From Pontederia crassipes (lineage: Eukaryota; Streptophyta; Magnoliopsida; Commelinales; Pontederiaceae), in the NCBI GenBank assembly GCA_030549335.1, contig CM060193.1, forward strand, positions 47,442,891-47,506,890: 64,000 nucleotides of DNA, written 5' to 3'. A model generated the notes under the pieces. The model worked only from the letters and a program-made list of their open reading frames with translations, did no database searches and was not told where the DNA came from. A program made the position numbers and the translations under genes. Shown in pieces: positions 47,167 to 59,630 of the stretch. The stretch's first letter is position 1; every line of letters starts with the position of its first letter.

Positions 47167-49920
47167 TGTAACGCCCAACTTCGCGGTAGGCGCTACAAGG
47201 GGGTGAAATCGTAAAATCAAATATTTAATTTCAAATTCAAATATGCGATGAAAATCAACGTTCCAAAAATCAACTAACTCTAAAAATTTCCAAAAATTTT
47301 GACATGACGTATGCGTAAATTCGTTCATACGTCAAATACAACATTTATCCATATTCTTCACTTCACAAGCAATTTATAAAATTTTAATGTGCATGCAATT
47401 TATAATTACCAAATAATATGGGACTTAAGTCCAAAAATTCTGAATTATATTAAGGAGCTTCGCCTCAACCCTATTACTTAAACAAAACATATCTAATGCC
47501 TTCCAAAATCCATTAAGGATCTCAAGTCCTTTTCCAATTCCATGATAGGGACTCGCCCATATCGTCTCATTCGTAAACCATGGAGCTCCCATCAACCAAT
47601 TTATATCCACAACAAATCATGGGCTACAATCCAAAACCATGTGGTGTCAAAATAAATAAAATCATAATAGTTAATTTTTAAAAAATGATAAGTATCAAAA
47701 GAAGAACATTGAGCCAAATACGCTTATTGCAGAATCTAACACACTATCTCTTTTTGAAATACCCCTTTCTAATTACACATGCAATATATGTATTCCTTTC
47801 TTGTAAACATTAAAAGAAAAAGGGGTGAGCATGGATTAAGCTCAGTTAAAACGATTACATCAAGTATTAAAACTATTGCGAAAATCAACACTTTTATTTT
47901 TTAAAAAATATTCAAAGTCCTCTCTTCTTCAAAATGAACTCATTCACATAATCATTATACAAAATGAATGTCATGTGTGCATATACATGATGAAATCATA
48001 TTTATAATATAAGTTGAGGAATCATCAAATATGGATATCCAAATCTCCTCAATGGAGAAGTCAATCCCACCACTCGTATCCCATTGACACAAGGTGGTTA
48101 TTCTAATTCTGTCTCTTGTATCCCATTGACATAGAACGTTGAACTACCCTTCATATCTTATTGTTATAGGGCTTGTTATATTTTCTTTCCATCCCTCATA
48201 TTCGACACAGGATGATTATTCTAATTCTATCCCTTGTATCAATAAGGTGTTGAACTTGATCTTCGTATCCCATTGACACAGAGCATACCGAACCACAATC
48301 GGTCTACTCAAAATTGGTCAATCCTCCGAGATGAAAATACTCTATCTTATGCGGGTTTTTTGTGTGTAATGCATATGATGCATGAATGCGAATTCAAAGT
48401 GAAGGTTTAGAGCTTGAAGTCATCATACTAAAACATTTCATTTCAAACAATCTTTTCTTCAAATAAACAAGAGAAACTTTTATCAAAATCGATAGGCTTC
48501 CAAAATCCATAATAAAAACTCACAGTTTATATAATGACACACGTATGAAGCATACAAATAAGTATGATTATGCATAAAACAAACGATCTCAAAAATTCAT
48601 CCCATATCGGATCGGACAATGTCATCACTCAAAATAGTAAAGTAATTAATATCATTTGAAATAAGTTCCCTCACCTTAGTTTCCTCAAATCACAACTACC
48701 TTCTGTCCGAATCCGCTCATAGGAGAGGAGTACATGTTACATTCATTTAAACCTTATTTAAAAATATAAACTTATAATTTAAGACATTTATCACTTTGAG
48801 ATATCATTTGTCTTTTAGTTCATTAAATCCCTTCCATAATAATTCTTTACTGACATCTTGGTGTGTAGAATTAGAATTTATAATTCTCTTACCTAAGTTC
48901 ATAATTAATGTATTATAACAGTCATATAAACTAATTTTCATAAATCGATCATCATTATAGATTTTTAGAATGCTTACCAATAGGGAAAAAGAAATCGTCA
49001 ACTAATAGCACCCTACAGTCACCTATCATATCCAATTAAGCATATAATAATTCGAATTAGACACTACAACCAATTCTTATCAATTATAAAGTTAAATCTT
49101 ATAAATAGTTTTGGTCACTAATCATCCTTACCACAAGAAACCACACTCTCGAACCAAAGTCACTTTCGTCGAAACATCGAACACAATCGTCGATCGCCTT
49201 TTCGTCAATAATAAATATTATTATTTAAAATCAGTTCACATAATTGTAATTAAATATAATATGCACATCTCCCTTTCCTTTACCAACAAAATCTGAGGAT
49301 GAATCATCAGAAATGTCGAAGTATAGAAATCAACGAACCTACAAGTAATTTGTCATTAATTTTCATACGAACAGCAAGTTAATACATTTCTCCCTCTTGT
49401 GAGCACCTACCATAATGTCGTGGTGAGGTCAATCGGAGCCCCCCGTCGGCTCGCCGAAAATGTCGCTGAAAAAAGGTTGTCGAAAAATCTCAATCTCGAC
49501 CATCTACAAGATTGGGACCACAAGCACATCTACAACCCCTTAAAATGAACTTAACCGACCTGAGGATGATGCACAACTCATCAGGAGAAAGATCGACGCG
49601 AATCAGAGTCGGAACGGGTCATCGGAGAACTCCCCCTTTCTCACATTGGGCACTCACTACCTCGTCTATACTGGATAAACTTCTCTTAACACATGTCAAA
49701 ATGTTTGTCTCGTCATCCTCTTTCCATAGGTACCTCTCACGTGAAAAATGGTGGCCAGACAACGAAGAACGAGTGGCCAAAAGTGAGGAGCCACTTCTAA
49801 TTTTCTTCCTTCGTCGTGCACTATAGCGCCCGGACGAGAGAGGAAATGGGAGGAGAAGAAGGTAGTCTTCTCTCTCCTCCTTTTTGTCTATGGTGGCTGT
49901 CCTTTTTTTAAACTGATAGG
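47167..49920. mobile_element. LTR-like block starting TGTAACGCCC (solo or truncated Gypsy LTR)
   Basis: The left edge TGTAACGCCCAACTTCGCGG matches the usual start of long plant Gypsy LTRs. 48060-48290 holds several copies of TCGTATCCCATTGACA(C/T)A, a minisatellite like those of the other solo LTR. No matching end (GTTACA plus a repeat of the preceding GCTGA) was found before 50500, so the right border (near 49920) is a guess and the element may be truncated. Confidence 0.45.
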
Positions 49921-50569
49921 ACGTTATGTGGCACAAACTTAATACAAGTATTAGTTATTAATTATAAATTATTTGAATGGACATAAATAGAAGCATGCAC
50001 ATGTATATATTTAAATAGAAATGCATATTTATACATATATTGATTTGTATTTAAGTAGGTAATGTTAATTTGTGTAACTACATATGTTGTCTATACTATA
50101 GTTTAATGAATAAATAGATGAAATATTAATTATAAATGTATTTTTAAATGTACATAAATATAAATGCACATATATGTACATAGATACAAATATACATATA
50201 TACTAATTCATTTCACTATGGTTTATATATATATATGTGTGTATGCATATATTGATATAATTAGGTAATATAAACTTATATATATACATTTGTTAATATT
50301 AATATATATGTATAAAATAGTTTATCTAATATGAATACCTAAACATATTATATATGCACGTCTTTCAATATATAATTTTTATGTACAACATATATCTATC
50401 ATATCTTAATTATCTATAAATTAATTCAAATAATTTAAAATTAATTATCTATAAATTATAGTTTTATCCCTTTAATTATAAAATTATGAGAATTGAATTA
50501 AGGGATGTGATTTTCTCAATATAATTAGAAAAATACAAAGAAATTAATTGATCATTGTCATTGTAGTTT
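49921..50569. other. Very AT-rich intergenic DNA
   Basis: Dominated by TATATA/ACATA words. No coding. Confidence 0.4.
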
Positions 50570-51115
50570 CGAATTAGCGTTGCAATCTAGCGATGCTAAT
50601 TTAGAATCGTGACAACGCCTTTTTAGCATTGCCATTTTAGCCATTTTCTTTTAATTACTTTTTGCCTCACTTTAGCGTCTAATTAGTGTCGCCAATTGTG
50701 AGATGCTACTTTGTATTGGATCCGATTTCTTTTAATTATTTTTTTGGTATCAATATAGCGTCTAATTAGCATCGCGTCATTTGCAATACTAAAAAAATTA
50801 TCTTAAATTCCTAATCCCTCCTTTCGTTTTAATGTTTTTCTGCTCCCTCTGTCGTTGCTGCTCTCGCCTCTCCGCCATCGCTGTCGTTGCCGCCGTCTCC
50901 GTACTTTCTCGCCTCTCCTCCCCCGCTGCAACACCTCCTTATCCTCACCCCCCTCCCCCCCCCCCTGCAATCATCCTCCGTCCGGTGACCTCGATGCCTC
51001 CATTCACATTTTTTCGCTATAATCATTGCACCCCCACCGTTGCCCTCGCACATGCCGCCAGGTGTGTTTGACATTGCCATTGACATTGCCTCCCTGGCAG
51101 CTCTGCCCCTGCCCT
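50570..51115. repeat. TAGCGTC-word block followed by a GC/CT-rich block
   Basis: 50570-50790 repeats TTAGCGTCTAATTAG(T/C)(G/A)TCGC-type words; 50820-51115 is rich in CTCGCC, GCCGCC and a run of C. The order resembles subterminal repeats plus GC block of the CACTA elements, but no CACTACAAG end was found. Open frames here look like composition artefacts. Confidence 0.35.
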
Positions 51116-51232
51116 CCTCCGACCATCAACATAGTTAAGTCTCGATTGACCAAGCATGTGATTTTTGAAAGTCAGCAGTAAATTCTTTGGTTCTTTTGCC
51201 TATGATGTGATAAGTCCATCTACTTGAAGAAC

Positions 51233-52346
51233 GGATAGATTGATTAGATTCCTTTTAGGCCCTATGTTTTTCATTGTTTAATTAAATAATGGATAAAATA
51301 GATAAGCTTTTTGAATTGTACTTTAAACCTGATTATACTATCTCTTCTTATAGGTACGTATCACACCGATATCTACTTTAATATAAAGCAAACAATGATG
51401 TGCTAAAGTTTTAAATTTCAAAATTGATAACATTTTGATTATAATTATCTCAATAACTTGAAGTAATGATCATTTTGTCATTACTGTGAGATATCTTCTA
51501 TATGTTTATAGCTAGTACCATATAATTTGGAATATAAAAAAATAAATTAATATATCAGTAAATCTTTTGAAAAATATCCAATTGTCATTTGCAATTGTAA
51601 CGTTAAAAAATTTCACTCTCTTACACAATTGATTTTATTTTAGTATGTGTTACCTATATTTCATTTTTCTTGAGTCTTTCTTACATATAATACGGAAACG
51701 AATTTACATCTAACATTTCGTTCAAGCGAACTTTTCTTTCTCACTTTTTTTTCTATTAGTCCTCCAAAGGCTATATATTCTTCATACAAGGTTCTAATGA
51801 TGCAATACTCATGTTACCTACATCATCACGAATATTATTTTTGCACTCGCCTTCAACAATGACTTCAATTACATGCGGGGTTCAAACACAATGATATGAA
51901 ATATCCGTGATCAACGATGTCTAGTACATGAGATAATATAAATGAATGAAATAATTTAGATATAAGTAAATTAACAATTAATTCATAATCATCATATAAC
52001 ATATTAAGTAACATTTTTTTCTTATTTTTTTCATTTTCCATTTTTTTGGTTCTTTCCTGTACATTTCTATTCTTTCTTTTCTTATTAAGTTTTTTTTAAT
52101 ATGTTGCACTCCATTTTTTACTTTAAACAATTTTTAAGAACTTCTATATGTGTTGTCCTATACGAACTCGACACATTTTATTATGTATCAAATCATGGCA
52201 CTTTCATGTATCTATGAAAAAGGTCAAGGTAAATTAAAGCAGGACCAAGTGAGTGTTAAAAAAACTTGAGATTGACATAGGCACCCAAAATAGGACCACA
52301 AGAATCTCCTTTTACTTTAAACCATAGAGATGAGACTATTAATACC
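51233..52346. repeat. Segmental duplication, copy A (1.1 kb)
   Basis: Aligns by eye with 59631-60347 plus 62563-62955 in the same direction, with many scattered differences (for example ATAATGGATAAAATAGAT, GTACGT(A/G)TCACACC, TTAAAGCAGGACCAAGT). It has no coding. Copy A lacks the solo LTR present in copy B and so shows the empty site, near 51940. Confidence 0.85.
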
Positions 52347-52567
52347 CAATAAATTTGGAATTCTTTTTTCATTTCCTACATAATAAAACACAAAACTTGG
52401 ATAAATTTTAATTTTAATGAAATTAAAGCAAATAAACTAATAAAATGATGCATGATACAAAAAATTAATATATATAATAATAATTGCAAGCCTAAATATA
52501 TGTTAGAATATGCATGCATCAATCGTTAATAGCCATTGACTGTGTCAGAGAAGTTTCAGACAATAAA

Positions 52568-52570
52568 AAC
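52568..52570. repeat. Target-site duplication AAC of CACTA-3, left copy
   Basis: AAC precedes CACTACAAGG at 52571 and follows the right end at 58567-58569. Confidence 0.85.
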
Positions 52571-53184
52571 CACTACAAGGAAAAGTCGTATTTTCGACAG
52601 TTCATTTTCGACGGTCCGACATCCGTCTAAAATATCGACGGTTTTTTCGACGGATCTTCCAAACCGTCGATATTTTCGTCGGATAATTTTCGACGGTTTT
52701 AGCCGTCTAAACTTTCGACGGTGTTTAATTCGTCGAAAGGTTCCGTCGAAAATATTTATACTTCGACGGTTATGACCGTCGATAATTTCGGTCTGAACTG
52801 TCAAAAAATTTCAACATTGGTTGCGTACAATTATTGAAATTATTGACGGTTTTGACAGTCAAAATTTGCGACGTTCGAAGCAACCGTCGATATTTCGGCG
52901 GTCATACCCGTCGATAGTATTTAAATAAAATATTCTAGCTTAATTGTTTTCGACGGTCACAACCGTCGAAAATGAAAATTTATAATTTACACAAACTATA
53001 GATTTGTTGATGTTTTGAAAATTTATTATTATGGGAATCGACGGCTAAAACCGTCGATATTTCGACAGTTTGAAGAACCGTTGAAACTATCGACGGTTTT
53101 TCAGCGGATTCGAGCCGTCGAAATGCGAATTAATATAATATTATATTTACCTATGTTGCGGCGATTTCGACCGTCGAAAAGTGG

Positions 53185-53195
53185 TTATATAAAAA
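53185..53195 (+). promoter_or_regulatory. CACTA-3 TATA box
   Basis: TTATATAAAAA directly follows the last 5' CGACGG-type repeat and precedes the GC-rich region, as in CACTA-1. Confidence 0.65.
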
Positions 53196-53370
53196 CCCGA
53201 CTCCACTCTTACTTTGAACGTTTTGAACGTTCGTCCGGCCGCCGCGCGTTTCGTTCGCTGTTCGTCCGGCCGTCGACCACCTCCCGCCCGAAGCTTTCAC
53301 CGCCGAATGAAATCTCTGGCGCAGGTAGGTCTGATCCCCGCCCTCCTTGGATATATAATTTGTCTCTCCG

Positions 53371-53821
53371 GCGGCCAGATCCGGCCGCCCTCCGTGCGAC
53401 GGTCAGATCCGGCCATTATTCGCGCGCGGCGGCCAGATTCGGCCACCATTCGCGAATGGCGGCCGGATCTGGCCGCCGCGCGTGCGGCCAGATCCGGCCG
53501 CCCTCCGCGCGCGGTGGCTAGATCCGGTCGCCATTCACGCGTGGCGGCCAGATCCGGCCGCCCTCCGCGCGCGGCGGCCAGATCCGGCCGCCCTCCGCGC
53601 GCGGCGGCCAGATCCGGCCGCCCTCCGCGCGCGGCGGCCAGATCCGGCCGCCCTCCGTGCGGTGGCCAGATCCGGCCGCCCTCCGTGCGTGGCGGCCATA
53701 TCCGGCCACCCTTGCACGGCGGAGGCCAGATCCGGCCGCCCTCCGTGCGCGGCGGCCATATCCGGCCGCCCTTGTACGGCGGAGGCCAGATCCGGCCGCC
53801 CTTCTGGTGGCGGCCAGATCC
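53371..53821 (+). repeat. CACTA-3 GC-rich array of 30-bp units (DCR-like)
   Basis: About 15 units around GCGGCCAGATCCGGCCGCCC, the cleanest exactly 30 bp apart at 53551-53650. Because 30 is a multiple of three, open frames run through it on both strands; these are not genes. GGCCAGATCCGGCC is near-palindromic. Its place, just after the TATA box, matches the GC-rich untranslated first exon of maize Spm. Confidence 0.85.
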
Positions 53822-54625
53822 GTGAGCAAAAAAGCTTCCGCGCATAGGTCCATGAGCAATTTCAAATATCAATTAAGCCACGTGACTCGGTTACAATCAT
53901 GATAGTCAGGACCAAGCATGCTTCGTAGCTAGACAATTATGTTATATATACTTATTATATCAAAATAATCTTATAATCTTTCATATGACAGAATAATTTA
54001 TTCTTCCACCCTGAAAGATAGTGAAGGATTTTTAGCTTCAAATAAAAATTACATGAAATTTTATCTATATATATTTTATTTCGAAAACATGTTCATAGGC
54101 AAAGTTATCATAATTTTCATTCTCAATCAGACATTGAAAATACAATAATGACACAATTGAGAACACATTGATGAAGTAAACCTTTGACGGGAAAATAGTA
54201 ATAAGACATTGCCACTAATGAAGGTGGGCCCATCTCAATGGTTCTTTCTGAAGATCGACACAGAATTTGTATTCTATGTTACATGTCCTATCTGAACTAG
54301 GAAGTATTTTTCTTTTTAACGAAAGAGTTAACTATTAATTTGCATGCCAAAGGACATCTTGATACAAGATACTAAGAAGATTACAAGGAAGATCCTCCTT
54401 ACAAAAAATTTTGAAACCCTGAGATTTATCAATATCAACCAAAAGGTCTGCAGCCCTATTACACAATCTATAGCAATGTGTATGCTATCTCTATACCTAG
54501 AAGTATGATTAGTAAACATTAGCTAAACAATCTGTTCTTCCTCAGTTGTTTCATAAACTTTTTTCTTTCCTTATACAATTTTGTATCACTGAAATTTTTT
54601 ATGATTTGCAAATAATGCAGTCATT

Positions 54626-55358
54626 ATGTCATATTTGAACGATCGTCGATGAATGTACAAAAGAAATAATCCTGATCGTAGAGGCTTGACACAAGAATTT
54701 ATAGATGGTGTTGACTATTATGTTACTGTGTCTTGTCAATCTTTATAATTTCAGCGGGAGGGAACAATTAGGTGTCCTTATTTGAAATGTGCTAGCACAA
54801 AGTTACAGACGATAGAGTCTGTCAAAGTTCACTTATATAGAAAGGGTTTCAAACCCAATTATTGGGAATGGGATGATTTAGGCAAAGGAGCGCCTTCGAC
54901 AAGCGTCCCAAATCCAGGTCTTCATTTTGTGAATCCTGAACCAACGTTTGCTTCGCAATATGAACAGTCTATTTATGACGCAGCTGGAGTATGGCAATAT
55001 TAGATTTGAGCAGAATGAAGAGGCACCAAATCCAGAAGCAAGAGATTTTTATGACTTATTAAACGCATCGAGCCAACCCTTATGATCTGGGTGTGAAAGT
55101 CATTCGGAACTATCACTTGCTGTTAGATTATTGAATCTGAAAGCCGACCACAATATTTCGCAAGCATGTTTTGATGCATTTCTAGATATTTTAAAAGAGG
55201 TCACACCAACTGGGGCTCGTATTCCTAAAAATTTTTATAAGACAAAAAGATTGGTCAGTAAACTTGGTCTTGGTTCAACTAAAATAGATTGTTGTCGTGA
55301 TAGTTGTATGTTATATTACGGCGAAGACATCAATCTAAATGATCAGAAGAAGTCATAA
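54626..55358 (+). pseudogene. CACTA-3 TnpD-like transposase, N-terminal remnant
   Basis: ATG 54626 follows an intron-type acceptor (TAATGCAG, ending 54620). The frame reads through DRR to a TGA at 54650-54652 where Trp is usual before MYKR, then RRGLTQEFIDGVDYYV. After an intron (acceptor ending 54754) it reads RCPYLKCASTKLQT, VKVHLYRKGF and NYWEWD, the Transpos_assoc domain (PF13963) with its CxxC pair kept. Further on, SLAVRLLNLKADHNIS, IPKNFYKTKRLVSKLGLG and CMLYYGED match the start of the Tnp2 domain. The reading frame changes near 54995 and 55080 and stops at 55356-55358, far short of the catalytic residues. Such proteins cut the terminal repeats; this one cannot. Confidence 0.8.
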
Positions 55359-55588
55359 ACGGATGCCTGACGCGGACGATGCATTCTTATATTCGCTACC
55401 ATCTCGTGAGTGTTTGAAATAATGATCAGAAGAAGTCATTCGCAAAAGCTTATTCGAATTAATTTGTTTATTTTTTATAAGCGCCTCTGGATATTAGGAA
55501 TTGGTTCTCGAGTTATACGTACAATTCCGTTCCTCAAGATGCAACACAAGACGTAGCCGAACATAGTCAGGTCGAGACGTTGTGACAT

Positions 55589-57329
55589 TTGAATTTTTTG
55601 TCAATTGTGAATTTGACTTGGAATAAATTTTGTACTACTCAGATGTATCGATTTATTAAAAGTAAAAACAAAAGAAAGGAGTCGGTCATCCCTAGAGCTC
55701 TCAGTACTCCGTCTACTCCTATATCAGTAACGGGCATTCACATAACAGAGCGTTCTTCTCCTCCGTCAACTCCTAGATCAGCCACGGGCATTCGCATAAT
55801 AGAACGTTCTTCTCCGCCGGGTCCTTCCTCTCACGCTGATATTGCGGACTTGGATAGACAATTGCCACAACAACCCGTCAGAGCTCATTGTTCCGTGGAA
55901 GACTCGAACCAGGCTTCGTCAAAGCATACGTGCAGCCAGATGGGAATTTAGGATAAGTGTTATTTTATGTATATCGAATTCTTATTCATGCTTTGATTCA
56001 GCCATGACATTTTATAATTCTGTGTCCTTCCAGATTTGTACCATCGAAACCAGCGGCTGCAGCAGTTACTAAAGTGTTGCGACATAAGTATACTGAAGCG
56101 TGGCTTACATGGAGGGAAGTTCCTTATGCCACGAGACAGATGTTATTTAATGAATTTTAGGTATCATTAGAAGCCAACATGATCATTAATATTTTTCTTC
56201 GTAATACATTAATTATTTTTAAATACTTACAGGCTGGTGTGTGGTGGGAGCCCGACATATGGAAAAAATGTGGAAGGCTTTTAACTCTCGGTGCTCGAAG
56301 AGATTGTCCACGATGCTTTCTCAAGCTCGAGTTGACGGAGAACGACCCAATTGGATCCCCGAGGCCGTTTGGATCGATTTGCTAGGAAAGTGGTCCACCG
56401 AGGAGTACAAAGTGAAATGCGAAAAAGCAAAAATCAGTCGAGAGTCCGACCAGGGAGCGTGCTTGCATTCGGGCGGATGTCTATCCACGAGCACGATTGC
56501 TAAGAAAATGGTAAGATCTTTCTCCGAAGTCAGGACAAAATATTATACTTTAAGAAAATGGTAAGTGTCGAAAAAATATTATACTTTAAGTTGCAAATTT
56601 TAAAATATTATCTCATTGCAGGAGAAAGAGACGGGTAGACCACCTACTCAAGACGAAATATTTCTCCGAACCCATCAAAAGAAGAACAAAGAATGGGTTT
56701 CGAATTATGCCCGGGAGACATATGTATGTAAATTTTTGTGCCTTTACTTTTTTCTAAATTGCAAGTTAATAATTAATTAACAAAACTTTGAAGTCGATCA
56801 CCTAGTCGTCGTTTGTAGTTAATTATTTTCTTTATATTTTAGGAGTCTTATAAAACAAAAGAAGTTGATCATATTACGCAAGCCACGCAGGAGGGGACCA
56901 CACCGTTGACCCCAAGACAACTTTGGACGGACCACGTCGGCGTGAAGAAGGGTCGCATTTACGGACTTGGATCTTCTGTGAGTGACACAGATATTGGATA
57001 TGGTCGACTAAGTACTTTAGGTTCATCTCCTTCTAGTATGCAAGAAAATGTGGATCATGTGACCATCAAGATTAGGGAAGAGGTCAGAAAGGAATTCGAA
57101 GAACGTGAACGTCGTATCAGGCTTGAAATGAAGAAAATGATGCGTGCCTTCATGTGTGGCGAATTGAATGATGACGACGCCGAGGTAGATTCATATATAA
57201 TACATAATTATTTTTGGAATTTGCTTTAATCTGATGGTTCATTGTACTCATTAGATTCATATGCACTTTGACATCAACATGGGTACTAACTTAGATTTTA
57301 CTCTTCATCCCTTTCAGTTAGATCTGTAG
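55589..57329 (+). pseudogene. CACTA-3 TnpA-like gene (Ptta/En/Spm domain), nearly intact
   Basis: Pro/Ser-rich segment at 55640-55850 (two copies of an ERSSPPSTPRSATGI-type unit). Exon 56034-56160 reads TEAWLTWREVPYATRQM and ends in TAG (56158-56160) at a GT donor. Exon 56233-56510 starts WWEPDIW and changes frame at the A-run 56263-56268, then reads WIPEAVWIDLLGKWSTEEYK. Exons 56622-56723 (EKETGRPPTQDEIFLRTHQK), 56843-57184 (VKKGRIYGLGSSVSDTD, then a charged predicted coiled coil) and 57318-57329 (stop TAG) follow in phase with GT..AG introns. The C-terminal half is fully open. TnpA-type proteins bind subterminal repeats and regulate transposition. Only two lesions were seen (one stop, one probable single-base shift). 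Confidence 0.75.
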
Positions 57330-58139
57330 ACTTTCAAAGTTTTCACCGGAAATGGAGTGTAGATAGCTGGATCATGTAAATGTCAGTACTTAGTATAAAT
57401 AAATATACTTGTAGTTTATGTTTCCTATTTTTTCCTGATTGGTCATGAACTTCAACATACTTCCTGATCACCGCATGAAATCATAGGAAAAAAACTTAGC
57501 AACCTTATTTTAATGATAACTTTGGCATTTTGGATTTAAATGGTAATGATGATTAAAAGTCATATGTCTCTTTCTATTATTTTGGATGATTATGCTCGAT
57601 TTGCTTCAATTTTAAGATTCGGCGTTAGCTTGTTAGTTTACGCATCTTCTATTGAATTTATCAAATTATGATGATGTTAAATTCAAATTATTTTTTTATA
57701 TTTTAGATTTTAGATTCAATTTAGTGCGCACTTTAGATTTTGCTCTTCAACACTTAACAAAACTGAATTCATGTTTTTTTTGCATTTTCATATGTTATAA
57801 CTCTTACTCTATTTCAATTTTGTGCAGTGATGTTTTGCGACCAAGACGTTATGCGAATTGAACTTCAGCTTTTCGTCGTGACGAAGACGTTATACCGTTC
57901 CATTATGTGATGTTCAATTTGTTTCAATGTTTGGATTATGTGAATTAATTGTGCCGTTCCATTATTTCGTTCCATTATGGATCATGTTTGGATTATCTGT
58001 GATGTGATGTAATTGAATCTGTGATGTGATGTGATGTGAATTATCTGTGAATTACGTTATGCCGTTCCATTATTGATCAAATGTGTTGTATTATATGTGT
58101 GAATTATTTGTGAATTCACTATTTTTTTTTAAATTTTTT
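57330..58139 (+). other. CACTA-3 3' region between TnpA-like gene and subterminal repeats
   Basis: AT-rich, no coding; short TGATGTGA, TTATGCCGTTCCATTAT and GTGAATTA words repeat near 57890-58100. Confidence 0.5.
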
Positions 58140-58566
58140 TATGTTTCTGACGGTCCTGACCGTCGGAAACAGCTGAAATATTGTAATATTTAGCGGATTT
58201 TTTCGATACTTACCGACGGTTATATCCGTCGGTACACAATTTTCGACGGTCGTAGCCCACGAGTAAAACCGTCGATAACCGTCAATATTATTGTCGGTTC
58301 AAACCGTTGATATATATCGGCGGCCCTAACCGTCGATAATATTGACGGTTCGCATCGTCGATATTTCATGTTCGACTGCCACGCCCGCCAGCTAGACCGT
58401 CTGTAATACCGACGGTTCAGAAGAAATCGTCGCAAAATATTTGCGACGTTCCTTTTTCGCACGGACACTGTCCGTCGAAAGAACTGTCGGAAATCGTGAT
58501 TTCCGACGAATCTAGCCATTTTACCGACGGTTAGGACCGTCGGTAAAAGGCAGTTTTCTTGTAGTG

Positions 58567-58569
58567 AAC
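58567..58569. repeat. Target-site duplication AAC of CACTA-3, right copy
   Basis: Matches 52568-52570. Confidence 0.85.
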
Positions 58570-59001
58570 AATTGGATCAACTTCATTTTTATGGAATTGT
58601 CTCTCGGACTATCCGAACATCCAAATTTGTAGTGCGAACATTGAACCTTATTTTTTTTAGAGAGCTGTCTGTGACACATTTAGAACGTCCATACATTTGT
58701 TGTGTTGTCTGCTACCAATTAAGTGTCCGTTGTCCGACTTCACCAGTTGGAATGTTCAAATTTCAGACCAAACGTCCGAGCTTCAAGTGGCATCACATAT
58801 CATTTTGACTTCTTTTTCAGACTTTCTAAATATTTAATCCAGTCATTTAAATTTTCTATTTAGCACAATAATTTCACAAAGATCAAGTTATATTATCACA
58901 AGAATAACCATTGATAAATATGAAGTTTACCCTTATGATTATTTATTTCAGTTTAACTTGAAGAAAATGTTGAACAATGAAAATTTTCTTCCAAGATAAA
59001 T

Positions 59002-59004
<3 letters not shown>

Positions 59005-59071
<67 letters not shown>
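59005..59071. repeat. Compound (TA)n(GA)n microsatellite
   Basis: About 19 TA units followed by about 14 GA units. Confidence 0.95.
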
Positions 59072-59074
<3 letters not shown>

Positions 59075-59630
59075 TATGTATATATAAATGTGGATGATTT
59101 ACAAGGTTTCTCTGTTAGTGAAAATGATTCAGATTGGATCCATTTTTTTAACTAAAAATATGATAGGCTATATTTTCGATTCATTTTTTAAATTAAAGGA
59201 CCATCATAAAATCATTTAGAAGATTATCTCCCTCCAGCAAATCACTTTTTCACGTAATTTTTTTGAAAATATACTTTAGTATAACAATATTTTAAAAAAT
59301 TGGATAATAAATAAAAAAATACACATTTATTTAATTTTATAACTAAATATAAACATAGTCCCAAAATTTTAAAGTTATCAAAGAAGAGTTCCATAATGTG
59401 ATAGTAAAACATTAGATTATAAAAAAACAATTATATCAATAATTAAAGATTTATGAATTATAAAGTAATTATATAAATAGATATTATATAAATAAAAATG
59501 GTTTTCTCATACCTTTTATTTTTTTGAAATGGAGATATAATTTGTGCGGGTCAATCTTGCTCCATAAAAACTTATACCAAATTATATATTTGGAGTCCTA
59601 CTTTATTGTTTGAATTTTTTTTTTGGAACG

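Larger units (their letters stand above)
52571..58566 (+). mobile_element. CACTA-3: En/Spm-type transposon, 5996 bp, lacking the DDE core
   Basis: The left end CACTACAAGGAAAAG is inverted at the right (...TTTTCTTGTAGTG). CGACGG/CCGTCG subterminal repeats fill 52590-53180 and 58140-58560. Then follow a TATA box (53185-53195), a GC-rich tandem array (53371-53821), a TnpD-like N-terminus (54626-55358) and a TnpA-like gene (about 55590-57329). The catalytic part of TnpD, expected between the last two, is missing. Probably an internal-deletion derivative that moved with help in trans. Confidence 0.95.

Noticed and set aside
50829..51086. Pro-rich and Gly-rich frames on opposite strands
   Set aside because: Compositional; no start context, splice or family support.
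53214..53872. Long overlapping open frames on both strands, up to 203 codons
   Set aside because: They are created by a 30-bp GC-rich tandem repeat, a multiple of three, and read as repetitive Arg/Pro/Gly/Ala peptides on both strands.
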